Shown here in pieces: positions 16,134 through 25,169 of a stretch of DNA of 64,000 bases. Origin of the DNA: Streptomyces sclerotialus (GTDB lineage Bacteria > Actinomycetota > Actinomycetes > Streptomycetales > Streptomycetaceae); NCBI RefSeq assembly GCF_040907265.1, contig NZ_JBFOHP010000002.1, forward strand, positions 4,154,001-4,218,000, read 5' to 3'. Both the position numbers and the translations under genes were made by a program. Each line of letters begins with the position of its first letter. The first letter of the stretch is position 1. The notes below the pieces were generated by a model, which was given only the letters and a program-made list of their open reading frames with translations, had not been told where the DNA came from and searched no databases.

Positions 16134-18221
16134 TCAGACGCCGATGTCGCCGCCGTCCTTGCGCCAGACGCTGACCACCGACGGGCGGACCAGCTCGCCC
16201 GGACCGTCCGGCCAGTGCGACGCCGGCTGCTCCACGCTCGCGCCGTCCACCTCACCCGGGTGCTGCACCGCGACCAGCACCCGGCGCTCCTGCACGATCG
16301 GGCCGCAGGTCTCGGCACCGGTCGGCACGGTCAGGAACTGCCGCACCTGGCCCCTCCGGGAGCCGGTGGTCGCCACGCCGAAGAGGCCGTCGTGGCTGCC
16401 CAGCTCGTTGCCGTCGGTGGAGATCCACAGGTTGCCGTGCACATCGAAGGTGATGTTGTCGGGGCAGGAGATCGGGCTGACCTGATCCTTGGGGAAGCCG
16501 CCGAAGTACGTCGCCGGGTCCTCGGGGTCGCCGCAGACCAGGAAGAGGTTCCACGTGAAACGTCCGGCCGCCGGGTCGTTACGGCGCTCGGTCAGCTCCA
16601 GGATCTGGCCGTGCTTGTTGCCGTTGCGCGGGTTCGGCTCGTCGGCCGCCGCCTTGCCGTCCTTGCCCCGGTCGCTGTTGTTGGTCAGCGCGACGTAGAC
16701 CTTGCCGGTGCGGGGGCTGGGCTCGACGTCCTCGGGGCGGTCCATCTTCGTGGCACCCACCTTGTCGGCGGCCATCCGGGTGAAGACGTAGACCTCCTCC
16801 GCGGTCATGCCGGGCACGTGCGAGGTGGTGCCGGTGGCCAGCGGGATCCACTCGCCGTGGCCGTCGAACTCGCCGTCCTCCGGCAGCTTCCCCGAGCCGT
16901 CGATCTCGTCCGCCGGGCTGTCGCCGGTGAACTTCGCGACGTACAGCGTGCCCTCGTCCAGCAGCGTGCGGTTGTGCTCACGGGCCGCCGCGCTGTTGCC
17001 GCGCTTCATCCGCTTGGCGGAGACGAACTTGTAGAAGTAGTCGAACTTCTCGTCGTCACCCATGTAGAGGACGGGCCGGCCGTCCGCGGTCAGCCGCGGC
17101 TCGGCGGCCTCGTGCTTGAAGCGGCCGAGCGCGGTGAGCTTGCGCGGGGTGGAGTCGGGGTCGAAGGGGTCGATCTCCACGACCCAGCCGAAGCGGTTGC
17201 TCTCGTTCGGCTCCTTCGCGACGTCGAAGCGCCGGTCGAACCGTTCCCACTTGCGCTCGCTGGCCCCGCCCTTGATGCCGTACCGCTTCAGCCGTGCGGC
17301 GGTCTTCGCGTCGGTGACCTTGTCGCCGTTGGCGAAGTACTGGTTGAAGTTCTCCTCGCCGGACAGCACCGTGCCCCATGGAGTGATGCCGCCACCGCAG
17401 TTGTTGAGCGTGCCGAGGACGCGGGTGCCCTCGGGGTCGGCGGAGGTCTTCAGCAGGTCGCTGCCGGCCGCCGGACCGGTCACCTCGAACGGCGTGGTGC
17501 CGGTGATCCGGCGGTTGAGGTGGTGGCGGCGCACCGCGGTGAGCCGGCCGCTGCGCCGCTCCTCCTGCGTCACGAGCACCGTCAGGCCGTGCGCCTGCAG
17601 CCCGATCTCCGCCTGCTCGCGGGTGGGGTTCTCCGCGTCGTAGCCGGCGAACATCAGGGCCTCGTCGGTGTACTCGTGATTGATCACGAAGAGCTGCCGG
17701 TCCCGCTCACCCGGAAGGTCCAGCACGGCCATGTAGTCGCAGTTGTAACCGAACTGACCGGCCTGCGCCTTGGCGGACTGCCGGTCCGCGTCGAACGCCG
17801 GGGCGCCGCGCAGCACCGGGTCGCCCCAGCGGATGACGATGTTGTGCTCATGGCCGGCGGGCACGGTCACCGCGTCGGCGGTGTTGGGCTCGACGGGCGT
17901 GAACCGCAGGCCGCGGGCGGGACGGCGCGCGTGCCGGGTGGCACCGGCCGCCGTACCGGACCCGGCACCGGCCCCCGCGGCAGCGGCGGGCGTGGCACCC
18001 GGGCCGGTCAGCGCCGCGCCGGTCGCCGCGGCGGCCGTGACGACGGCGCTCGCGCGCAGCACGGACCGGCGGGAGAGCGCGCCCGCGATCACGTCGCCCA
18101 CATAGGCGTTGTCGCTGGTGTTGGGCGTCTCGTGGAAGCAGGCGTCACCACAGCGGTAACGGCAGGTCATGGCCGAACGGCCGCCGGGGTGCGAGCCGAT
18201 CAGTGGCAGCAGCTTGCGCAC
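16134..18221 (-). CDS. phoX: PhoX-family (DUF839) secreted phosphatase with Tat signal
   Basis: A 695-residue protein read from a GTG with GGAAGGAAC upstream. The leader contains the twin-arginine segment RRSVLRASAVVTAAAATGAA after about 50 residues, as in PhoX-type calcium/iron alkaline phosphatases exported folded by Tat. The DUF839 domain fills the rest, including FVINHEYTDEALMF, LNNCGGGITPWGTVLSGEEN and RPEDVEPSPRTGKVYVALTN, which are family hallmarks. A PHO-box-like direct-repeat element about 117 bp upstream supports control by PhoP under phosphate starvation. A near-parS site lies inside the coding region. Confidence 0.9.
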   Translation of the reverse strand: MRKLLPLIGSHPGGRSAMTCRYRCGDACFHETPNTSDNAYVGDVIAGALSRRSVLRASAVVTAAAATGAALTGPGATPAAAAGAGAGSGTAAGATRHARRPARGLRFTPVEPNTADAVTVPAGHEHNIVIRWGDPVLRGAPAFDADRQSAKAQAGQFGYNCDYMAVLDLPGERDRQLFVINHEYTDEALMFAGYDAENPTREQAEIGLQAHGLTVLVTQEERRSGRLTAVRRHHLNRRITGTTPFEVTGPAAGSDLLKTSADPEGTRVLGTLNNCGGGITPWGTVLSGEENFNQYFANGDKVTDAKTAARLKRYGIKGGASERKWERFDRRFDVAKEPNESNRFGWVVEIDPFDPDSTPRKLTALGRFKHEAAEPRLTADGRPVLYMGDDEKFDYFYKFVSAKRMKRGNSAAAREHNRTLLDEGTLYVAKFTGDSPADEIDGSGKLPEDGEFDGHGEWIPLATGTTSHVPGMTAEEVYVFTRMAADKVGATKMDRPEDVEPSPRTGKVYVALTNNSDRGKDGKAAADEPNPRNGNKHGQILELTERRNDPAAGRFTWNLFLVCGDPEDPATYFGGFPKDQVSPISCPDNITFDVHGNLWISTDGNELGSHDGLFGVATTGSRRGQVRQFLTVPTGAETCGPIVQERRVLVAVQHPGEVDGASVEQPASHWPDGPGELVRPSVVSVWRKDGGDIGV
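16548..16561. other. parS-like site with one mismatch, inside phoX
   Basis: GTTCCACGTGAAAC differs from the parS consensus only at position 4 (C for T) and lies within the phoX coding sequence. It may be a weak or decayed ParB site. Confidence 0.5.
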
Positions 18222-18523
18222 GGTGTTCCTTCCCTGGGCCGGTCGGTATCCCGATCGGTATGCCTGTCGGCCGATGTGACGATTGGTCGTGCGAACAGCG
18301 GCGACGGTATGGGCACAGGCCCGACGCGCGGCGACAAGAAGATGAACCGACGGTGAATCCGGGTGACTCCGGCTCGTACCGCAGCACGACGCGCGGGGTC
18401 CCACGATGCGGTAGGGGCAGGCCGCTACCCTTTGGTGTCCGTCCAGGTCAGGAACGCGCCTCGCTTTTCGGACATTCGCCGCACCCACACATGCACGACA
18501 CCACACGCACGAGAGGTACGCCG
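18222..18523. other. Divergent control region phoX / vWA gene (302 bp)
   Basis: The gap holds the PHO-box-like element (18338-18369) nearer the vWA side. A GATCGGTATGCC/CGGTATCCC-type short repeat occurs around 18240-18270. No open frame with a ribosome-binding site was found, and promoter hexamers were not obvious. Confidence 0.5.
18338..18369 (-). promoter_or_regulatory. PHO-box-like direct repeats upstream of phoX
   Basis: Read toward phoX, three adjoining units share a TCAC/TCAT core: GAGTCACCCG, GATTCACCGTC and GGTTCATCTTC, spaced 10 and 11 bp. Streptomyces PhoP binds 11-bp direct repeat units resembling GTTCACC. The element lies about 117 bp upstream of a PhoX phosphatase, a classical PhoP target. 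Confidence 0.65.
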
Positions 18524-20263
18524 ATGGGCATTCGGAGTCTGCTGCGCAACGCTTTCGGTCGCTCCAAGGCGGCCCGTAAGGAACCGAATGCCGCCGCGGC
18601 GACGGAGGCCACCGACGCGGCGGCCATCCCGGAGGCCCGCGAGGAGTCGGCACCCCCGGCGCAGGCCGCCCCGGCCGCCGAGAAGCCGGCCGCCGAGAAG
18701 GAGGTACCGGCGGCCCGTACGGAGCAGGAGCCGGCCCGTACGGAGGTATATGCGGAGACCGCCCCCGCCGCGGGTGCCGCGCTGCTCACGGGTTCGGCCC
18801 GGTCCGCCGCCGGCACGTCCGCCGAGGCCTCCGCCTCCGAGGTGTCCGACCTGGTACGCGAGGCCTTCGACCGCCCGTCGGCCCCGAAGCCGGAGCGTCT
18901 GACGGAGCGGGACACGGAGCAGCCCGCGGAGACCGCAGCCGCCGCTGAAACCGCTGAAGCCGCTGAAACCGCGGAGAAGCCTGCGGGAGCGGCCGGTGCC
19001 GCTGCCGAGCCCGGCGACGCCGAGGCCGTGGCGGATGCGGCACCGGCCGAGGTGACGCCCGCGGCCGGGACGAAGGCCGAGCCCGAGGCTGAGCACGAGC
19101 CCGGGAGCAAGGACGAGCCCGAGGCCGCGCCGGAGACCAGGGCCGAGCCTGCGACCGCCGTCGAGCCCGAGGTCGGGCCCGCTGCCGAGCCCGAGGTCGA
19201 GGCCAAGGTCGAGGCCAAGGACGAGAAGCCTGCCGAGCCGGCCACGGCCCCCGAGCCGGTCGCCGCCGAGGCCGGGCCCGAGGCGGAACCCAAGGCCGAG
19301 GCCGGGCCCGAGGCGGAACCCAAGGCCGAGGCCGAGGAGCCCGCAGCCGCCCCGCAGGACGAGCCCGCTAACCCCGCCCTCACCATCCCCGCCGCCCGCA
19401 CCGAGGCCCCCATCGAGCCGGCTCCCGCGGAGGCGGCTCCCGCGGAGGCGGCTCCCGCGGAGGCGGCCCCGGCCGAGCCGGCCCCTGAGGCCCCGGCGGT
19501 CCCCGCCTCCGTCCCCACGGCAGCGGACAGCGGGGCCACGGCCGCGATCTCCCTCAGCAAGGTCGAGGAGGTCGCGCCCGGGCTGGTCAGCCTCTACAAG
19601 GACGCCGGTGCGGCGCTGGCGAAGCAGGGGCTGGGCACGCAGCGTGCCGCCGTCTACCTCGTACTCGACCGCTCCGGGTCGATGCGCAACTACTACAAGG
19701 ACGGCACCGTCCAGCACCTCGCCGAGCAGGCCCTCGGCCTCTCCGCGAACCTGGACGACGACGGCACCGTGCCCGTCGTCTTCTTCTCCACCGACGTCGA
19801 CGGCACCGCCGACATCGACCTGACTTCGTACGAGGGCCGGATCGAGGAGCTGCACGCCGGGCTCGGCCACATGGGCCGGACCAACTACCACTGGGCGATC
19901 AACGCGGTCATCGACCACTACAAGAAGTCGAAGACCACGGCCCCGGCGTTCGTGATCTTCCAGACCGACGGCGCCCCCACGTCGAAGCCCGCCGCCGAGA
20001 AGGCACTGTGCGAGGCGGCCGGGCTGCCGATCTTCTGGCAGTTCGTCGGCTTCGGCGACCCCGAGGCCAAGGGCTTCGACTTCCTGCGCAAGCTGGACGA
20101 CCTGGCCGTACCGGAGAAGCGCAAGGTCGACAACGCCGGCTTCTTCCACGCCGGACGTGACCCGCGCGCGCTGGCCGACGCCGACCTCTACGCGCAGCTG
20201 ATGATCGAGTTCCCGGACTGGCTCACCGAGGCCCGCGCCGCGGGCGTCCTCAAGGACAGCTGA
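18524..20263 (+). CDS. von Willebrand A (TerF/TerY-like) protein with long disordered repeat region
   Basis: A 579-residue protein in two parts. Residues 1 to about 340 are Ala/Glu/Pro-rich and low-complexity, with exact tandem repeats giving EAEPKAEAGP-like and APAEA blocks. Residues about 350-575 are a vWA domain like those of tellurium-resistance-associated TerF/TerY, with the MIDAS motif DRSGSM near residue 382, a later FFSTDVDG and IFQTDGAPT. The first residues MGIRSLLRNAFGRSK are basic and amphipathic. The ATG at 18524 follows GAGAGG. vWA domains bind partners through a metal ion; the partner is unknown. No other ter gene is adjacent. Confidence 0.85.
   Translation: MGIRSLLRNAFGRSKAARKEPNAAAATEATDAAAIPEAREESAPPAQAAPAAEKPAAEKEVPAARTEQEPARTEVYAETAPAAGAALLTGSARSAAGTSAEASASEVSDLVREAFDRPSAPKPERLTERDTEQPAETAAAAETAEAAETAEKPAGAAGAAAEPGDAEAVADAAPAEVTPAAGTKAEPEAEHEPGSKDEPEAAPETRAEPATAVEPEVGPAAEPEVEAKVEAKDEKPAEPATAPEPVAAEAGPEAEPKAEAGPEAEPKAEAEEPAAAPQDEPANPALTIPAARTEAPIEPAPAEAAPAEAAPAEAAPAEPAPEAPAVPASVPTAADSGATAAISLSKVEEVAPGLVSLYKDAGAALAKQGLGTQRAAVYLVLDRSGSMRNYYKDGTVQHLAEQALGLSANLDDDGTVPVVFFSTDVDGTADIDLTSYEGRIEELHAGLGHMGRTNYHWAINAVIDHYKKSKTTAPAFVIFQTDGAPTSKPAAEKALCEAAGLPIFWQFVGFGDPEAKGFDFLRKLDDLAVPEKRKVDNAGFFHAGRDPRALADADLYAQLMIEFPDWLTEARAAGVLKDS
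19265..19330. repeat. 30-bp in-frame tandem repeat in the vWA gene
   Basis: Two exact 30-bp units (19265-19294 and 19295-19324) beginning GCCGAGGCCGGGCCC, plus a 6-bp partial third. They encode repeated EAGPEAEPKA. The length is a multiple of three, so copy changes would keep the frame. Confidence 0.9.
19421..19465. repeat. 15-bp in-frame tandem repeat in the vWA gene
   Basis: Three exact copies of GCTCCCGCGGAGGCG, encoding APAEA, with decayed flanking copies. They extend the disordered region of the protein. Confidence 0.9.
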
Positions 20264-20359
20264 CCGGCATCGGCGGTACCGGCGAAGTCGACACGGCTGA
20301 GACGACACGGCTGACACGGCCCGGGGGCCACGCACCGCCCGGCCCGCCGCGGTCGCCGC

Positions 20360-20551
20360 TCAGTCCGCCGTCGTGTGCGCGATGAAGAGTGCCCACGCCG
20401 CCGCGGAGAACGTCAGCCGCGGCGCGTCCTCATCCGGCCCCTGCCGCGAGTCCCGCACCTGTACCCGTCCCGCCGCGCTCGCCACTTCGACGCAGGTCGC
20501 GTCCGTGTCGCAGCTGTAGCTCGACGAGACCCATCTCAGTCGCTCTCCCAT
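20360..20551 (-). CDS. DUF397 domain protein
   Basis: A 63-residue protein composed of one DUF397 domain: LRWVSSSYSCDTDATCVEVA, then VQVRDSR, then LTFSAAAWALFIA. These small proteins normally sit beside an XRE-type regulator with which they are thought to act in pairs. No such partner is adjacent here, so this is an orphan copy. The ATG at 20551 has GGGGAGGGG upstream. It is divergent from metG. Confidence 0.85.
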   Translation of the reverse strand: MGERLRWVSSSYSCDTDATCVEVASAAGRVQVRDSRQGPDEDAPRLTFSAAAWALFIAHTTAD

Positions 20552-20728
20552 GGCCCGCCCCTCCCCCTGGTCCCTTCTCCTCACAGCATCCCCGGTCGCC
20601 CGCGCACCATGCGCGGGACCACGGGCGCCACGAAAAGGGGGCGCGGTGGCACCCGTCCGGGCGAGTACGATATTGGCGTTCCGTAGTGCAAAAAATCACT
20701 CACCGTAGCGACTTGGGAGCAGCCGGCA

Positions 20729-22447
20729 ATGGCTCGACACCTCATCACCAGCGCCCTTCCGTACATCAACGGGATCAAGCACCTGGGCAACATGGTGGGG
20801 TCCATGCTCCCGGCCGATGTGTACTCCCGGTACCTGCGCCAGCGAGGGCACGACGTGCTCTACATCTGCGCGACCGACGAGCACGGCACCCCTGCCGAGC
20901 TGGCAGCGAAGGACGCGGGCCAGTCCGTGGACGCGTTCTGCGCCGAGCAGCACGACGCGCAGAAGGCGATCTACGAGGGCTTCGGGCTGGCCTTCGACCA
21001 CTTCGGCCGCAGCTCCTCGGAGCAGAACGTCGAGCTGACCCAGCACTTCGCGCGCAAGCTGCACGAGAACGGCTTCATCGAGGAGCGGGCGATCCGCCAG
21101 GTCTATTCGAAGGCCGACGAGCGCTTCCTGCCCGACCGCTACATCGTCGGCACGTGCCCGCACTGCGGGTACGACAAGGCCCGCGGTGACCAGTGCGAGA
21201 ACTGCACCCGCGTGCTGGACCCGACCGACCTGATCGACGCCCGCTCGGCGATCAGCGGCAGCAGCGACCTGGAGGTGCGCGAGACCAAGCACCTCTTCCT
21301 GCTGCAGTCCAAGCTCCAGGGCGAGGTCGAAAAGTTCATCGACGAGACCGGTGAGGAGTGGCCGACGCTGGCCTCCTCCATCGCCCGCAAGTGGCTGACC
21401 GAGGGCCTGCACGACCGCGCGATCACCCGCGACCTGGACTGGGGCGTGCCGGTGCCGGCCGACGTCTGGCCGGACCTCGCCGCCGAGGGCAAGGTCTTCT
21501 ACGTCTGGTTCGACGCCCCGATCGAGTACATCGGCTCGACGAAGGAGTGGGCGGACGCGGCCCCGGACGGCGAGACCCGGGACTGGAAGTCGTGGTGGTA
21601 CGAGGCCGACGACGTCCGGTACACGGAGTTCATGGCCAAGGACAACGTGCCGTTCCACAGCGTGATGTTCCCGGCCACGCAGCTGGGCACCCGCGAGCCG
21701 TGGAAGAAGGTCGACTTCCTCAAGGCCTTCAACTGGCTGAACTACTACGGCGGCAAGTTCTCCACCTCGCAGCGGCGCGGCATCTTCACCGACGCGGCGC
21801 TGGAGCTGCTGCCCGCCGACTACTGGCGCTACTTCCTGATGGCGAACGCGCCGGAGTCCGACGACACCTCCTTCACCTGGGAGCTCTTCTCCTCCTCGGT
21901 CAACAAGGACCTGGCCGACACCCTCGGCAACTTCGTCAACCGCGTGCTGTCCTTCTCGCGGAAGCGCTTCGGTGACGAGGTCCCGGCGGGCGCCGAGGCC
22001 GGCGAGGCCGAGGCGAGGCTGGGCGAGCAGATCGCCGAGCTGCTGGCCGAGTACGAGGGCCACATGGAGGCCCTCCAGTTCCGCAAGGCGGCCGCCTCGC
22101 TGCGCGCCCTGTGGAGCGCGGGCAACTCCTACCTGGAGGAGAAGGCCCCCTGGCTGGAGATCAAGACCGACAAGGACGCGGCCGCGCTGACCCTCCGTAC
22201 GGCGATGAACCTCATCCACCTGTACTCGGTGGTCTCCGAGCCGTTCATCCCGTCCGCGGCCAAGGCCATGCGCGGCGCGTTCGCGCTCGCCGACGACACG
22301 GCGCTCTGGGTCACGGCGGACGAGGCGAAGGCGCTCTCCTCCGTCCCGGCCGGCACGTCCTTCACGGTCCCCCCGGTCCTCTTCGCCAAGATCACCGAAG
22401 ACGACCTGACCTCCTACCGCGAGCGTTTCGGCGGCGAGGAGGAGTAG
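20729..22447 (+). CDS. metG: Methionyl-tRNA synthetase
   Basis: A 572-residue class I aminoacyl-tRNA synthetase that charges tRNA-Met. The HIGH-equivalent is KHLGN near the N-terminus, and the KMSKS-equivalent reads KFSTS within [13 protein letters not shown] zinc-knuckle insert has CPHC and CENC pairs, and CATDEHGTP is present. The anticodon-binding helical domain follows ([14 protein letters not shown] onwards). There is no C-terminal tRNA-binding EMAP-like extension. The ATG at 20729 follows GGGAGCAG. A strong hairpin ends the unit. Confidence 0.95.
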   Translation: MARHLITSALPYINGIKHLGNMVGSMLPADVYSRYLRQRGHDVLYICATDEHGTPAELAAKDAGQSVDAFCAEQHDAQKAIYEGFGLAFDHFGRSSSEQNVELTQHFARKLHENGFIEERAIRQVYSKADERFLPDRYIVGTCPHCGYDKARGDQCENCTRVLDPTDLIDARSAISGSSDLEVRETKHLFLLQSKLQGEVEKFIDETGEEWPTLASSIARKWLTEGLHDRAITRDLDWGVPVPADVWPDLAAEGKVFYVWFDAPIEYIGSTKEWADAAPDGETRDWKSWWYEADDVRYTEFMAKDNVPFHSVMFPATQLGTREPWKKVDFLKAFNWLNYYGGKFSTSQRRGIFTDAALELLPADYWRYFLMANAPESDDTSFTWELFSSSVNKDLADTLGNFVNRVLSFSRKRFGDEVPAGAEAGEAEARLGEQIAELLAEYEGHMEALQFRKAAASLRALWSAGNSYLEEKAPWLEIKTDKDAAALTLRTAMNLIHLYSVVSEPFIPSAAKAMRGAFALADDTALWVTADEAKALSSVPAGTSFTVPPVLFAKITEDDLTSYRERFGGEEE

Positions 22448-22460
22448 CCCCACGGCATGA

Positions 22461-22497
22461 CGGAGGGCCCGGAACCGACACGGTTCCGGGCCCTCCG
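22461..22497. terminator. Bidirectional terminator between metG and uma2-like gene
   Basis: A 17-bp perfect stem (22461-22477 with 22481-22497) and a 3-nt ACA loop lie 13 bp after the metG stop and just before the end of the convergent gene. Its core GGGCCCGGAACCG recurs in the aspS terminator. Confidence 0.85.
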
Positions 22498-22504
22498 CGT
22501 ATCG

Positions 22505-23059
22505 CTACGCCGACGTCCCGCCGTACGGGTGCCAGCCCGCCGTCCGCACCGTGAACCCCATGGGCTCCGGCATGGCGATCTCCTGTCCGAAGATTCCCTT
22601 CGCGGTCTCGACGTAGTGACGGCCGTCGAGCTGGAGCAGATGCCAGGTCGCGTCGTTCGGGTCGACGATCAGATAGACGGGGATGCCCGCCTCGGCGTAC
22701 CGCTCGCGCTTGTCCTCCCAGTCGCGCTTGATGGCCGTGCGGGTCGTGGAGACCGTCTCGACGACGGCGAGGACGATCTGCGGTGACCAGTCGGGTTCCG
22801 CGCTGTCGAAGGCCGGGCGGTCCTCGGCGCGGATGATGACGGCATCGGCACGGGGCCGGTAATCGTCAGCCACCAGAACGCCGCGCCCGCTCCACGCCTC
22901 GAAAGGTTCTGGTGTGTGCCGGACGAGACTGCGGCCCGGCAGGTCGTGGAGGAGTCCCGGGTCGGGTTGCATGACCAGCTCGCCGTCGAGCAGCTCGACG
23001 CGCAGCCCGTCGGGGACGTCCAGCTCGTGCCACATCCGGATGAGCGCAGCACGGTCCAC
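22505..23059 (-). CDS. Uma2-family (DUF820) PD-(D/E)XK nuclease-like protein
   Basis: A 184-residue Uma2 protein read from a GTG at 23059. Family features are LRVELLDGELVM, RPRADAVIIR with the acidic residue, VLAVVETVS and DKRERYAEAGIPVYLIVDP, which together fit the PD-(D/E)XK nuclease fold. These genes are abundant and mobile in cyanobacteria and actinobacteria, but their function is not established. It lies alone between two near-identical terminator palindromes. Confidence 0.85.
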   Translation of the reverse strand: MDRAALIRMWHELDVPDGLRVELLDGELVMQPDPGLLHDLPGRSLVRHTPEPFEAWSGRGVLVADDYRPRADAVIIRAEDRPAFDSAEPDWSPQIVLAVVETVSTTRTAIKRDWEDKRERYAEAGIPVYLIVDPNDATWHLLQLDGRHYVETAKGIFGQEIAMPEPMGFTVRTAGWHPYGGTSA

Positions 23060-23110
23060 GCGACGTCCTGCCGATGCAGCGCCTGACGCTCAGGGTAATG
23101 CTCGGCAATG

Positions 23111-23150
23111 CGCGAAGGGCCCGGAACCGATCGGTTCCGGGCCCTTCGCG
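23111..23150. terminator. 40-bp perfect palindrome, terminator of aspS
   Basis: Arms 23111-23130 and 23131-23150 are perfectly complementary with no spacer, 10 bp beyond the aspS stop. The central GGGCCCGGAACCG/CGGTTCCGGGCCC is shared with the 22461-22497 hairpin. Confidence 0.85.
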
Positions 23151-23160
23151 TGCGTGCCGG

Positions 23161-24924
23161 TTACTTCACCTGCGGCTTGCGGATGCTCAGGTGGAGCTCC
23201 TTCAGGCGGGACTCCTCGACCTCGCTCGGGGCGCCCATGAGGAGGTCCTGGGCGTTGCCGTTGAGCGGGAAGGCGATGGTCTCGCGGATGTTCGGCTCGT
23301 CCGCGAGGAGCATCACGATGCGGTCGACGCCCGGGGCGATGCCACCGTGCGGCGGGGCGCCGAACTTGAACGCGCGGAGCATGCCGCCGAACTCCGCCTC
23401 GACGGTCTCCTTGGAGTAACCGGCGATCTCGAAGGCCTTGTACATGACCTCGGGCTCGTGGTTACGGATCGCGCCGGAGGACAGCTCGACGCCGTTGCAG
23501 ACGATGTCGTACTGCCAGGCCAGGATGTCCAGCGGATCCTTGGTCTCCAGCGCTTCCAGGCCGCCCTGCGGCATGGAGAACGGGTTGTGCGAGAACTCGA
23601 TCTTGCCGGTGTCCTCGTCCTTCTCGAACATCGGGAAGTCGACGATCCAGCAGAAGCGGAAGACGCCCTCCTCGAAGTGGCCGGCGCGCTTCGCGGCCTC
23701 GACGCGGACCGCGCCCATGATCTTGGAGACCTCGTCGAACTCGCCCGCGCCGAAGAAGACGGCGTGGCCGGGGGCCAGGTCCAGCTTGTTGACCAGGGCC
23801 TTCACGTCGTCCTCGGTGAGGAACTTGGCGATCGGGCCGGTCAGGGCGTTCTCCTCGCCGACGCGGATCCAGGCCAGGCCCTTGGCGCCCTGCTCGACGG
23901 CGTAGTCGCCGAGGCCGTCGAAGAACTTGCGCGGCTGGTCGGCGGTGTCCGGCACGGCCAGCGCGCGGACGTGCTTGCCGGCGAACGCCTTGAAGCCCGA
24001 GCCCTCGAAGACGTCGGAGACGTCCACCAGCTCCAGCTTGGCGCGCAGGTCCGGCTTGTCGTTGCCGTACTTGAGCATCGACTCGCGGAACGGGATGCGC
24101 GGGAACGGCGAGGTGACCTCGCGGCCGCCGCCGAACTCGGTGAAGAGCTCGGTCATGAGCTTCTCGACGGGCCGGAAGACGTCCTCCTGCTCGACGAAGC
24201 TCATCTCGATGTCGAGCTGGTAGAACTCGCCGGGCGAGCGGTCAGCGCGGGCGTCCTCGTCGCGGAAGCACGGCGCGATCTGGAAGTACCGGTCGAAGCC
24301 CGCGATCATCAGCAGCTGCTTGAACTGCTGCGGGGCCTGCGGCAGGGCGTAGAACTTGCCGGCGTGCAGGCGCGAGGGGACCAGGAAGTCGCGCGCGCCC
24401 TCGGGGGAGGTGGCGGACAGGATCGGCGTCGCCATCTCGTTGAAGCCGAGCGTCACCATCTTCTGGCGGATGGCGGAGATGACGGCCGTGCGCAGCATGA
24501 TGTTGCGGTGCATGCGCTCGCGGCGGAGGTCGAGGAAGCGGTACTCCAGGCGCTTCTCCTCGTTGACCCCGTCCTCGGCGTTGATCGTGAAGGGGATCTG
24601 CTCGGCGGCGCCCAGCACCTCCACGTCGGAGACCTCGACCTCGACCTCGCCGGTCGGCAGGTCGGGGTTGACGTTGTCCGCGCCGCGGGCGCTGACCTTG
24701 CCGTCGACGCGGACGACGGACTCCTTGGTCAGGGAGCCGAGCTTCTCGTTGGCGGGGGTGCCGGGGCGGGCGACGAGCTGCGTGATGCCGTGGTGGTCGC
24801 GCAGATCGATGAAGAGGATGCCGCCCAGGTCACGTCGATTGTGCAGCCAGCCGCTGAGGCGGACGTCCGTGTCGACGTCCGCGGCCCGGAGCTCGCCGCA
24901 GTTATGGGACCGGTACCGATGCAT
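23161..24924 (-). CDS. aspS: Aspartyl-tRNA synthetase
   Basis: A 587-residue class IIb aminoacyl-tRNA synthetase of bacterial type. An N-terminal OB-fold anticodon domain ([20 protein letters not shown]) is followed by the class II core, with motif 2 around [20 protein letters not shown], a GAD insertion domain, and motif 3 [15 protein letters not shown]. It charges tRNA-Asp; whether it also acts on tRNA-Asn would depend on a GatCAB pathway not visible here. The ATG at 24924 matches the family N-terminus [13 protein letters not shown]. It is divergent from the SpoIIE-type regulator. Confidence 0.95.
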   Translation of the reverse strand: MHRYRSHNCGELRAADVDTDVRLSGWLHNRRDLGGILFIDLRDHHGITQLVARPGTPANEKLGSLTKESVVRVDGKVSARGADNVNPDLPTGEVEVEVSDVEVLGAAEQIPFTINAEDGVNEEKRLEYRFLDLRRERMHRNIMLRTAVISAIRQKMVTLGFNEMATPILSATSPEGARDFLVPSRLHAGKFYALPQAPQQFKQLLMIAGFDRYFQIAPCFRDEDARADRSPGEFYQLDIEMSFVEQEDVFRPVEKLMTELFTEFGGGREVTSPFPRIPFRESMLKYGNDKPDLRAKLELVDVSDVFEGSGFKAFAGKHVRALAVPDTADQPRKFFDGLGDYAVEQGAKGLAWIRVGEENALTGPIAKFLTEDDVKALVNKLDLAPGHAVFFGAGEFDEVSKIMGAVRVEAAKRAGHFEEGVFRFCWIVDFPMFEKDEDTGKIEFSHNPFSMPQGGLEALETKDPLDILAWQYDIVCNGVELSSGAIRNHEPEVMYKAFEIAGYSKETVEAEFGGMLRAFKFGAPPHGGIAPGVDRIVMLLADEPNIRETIAFPLNGNAQDLLMGAPSEVEESRLKELHLSIRKPQVK

Positions 24925-25169
24925 CGCTCATCCAAGTCGTCGCGAGTCGAGGTGGGGCAACGGGGCGGGAGGCCGGATCGGCTCCCGGGCGAAACCCGAT
25001 GATCACCCCAGGATTGGCATAACCGCTCCAGGTTACCGCTCCACCCCGCCGCCCCGGGTTGCCATATCCACGACAAAAGCTGCCGAGGGCGCCGCTCCGG
25101 AACACCATGGGACCAGGGTCACGTGCTTCTCACTGGTGGGCCTCCGTGAAACCCACATAAAGTGATGCA

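Noticed and set aside
18524..20263. Tellurium-resistance operon
   Set aside because: Only a TerF/TerY-like vWA domain is present; no terB, terC, terD or terZ gene is nearby.
20552..20728. T-box or other amino-acid riboswitch upstream of metG
   Set aside because: The leader is short and no T-box sequence or specifier stem is evident.
23243..24900. Asparagine-specific function for the synthetase gene
   Set aside because: The protein has the bacterial GAD insertion and length of AspRS, not AsnRS.
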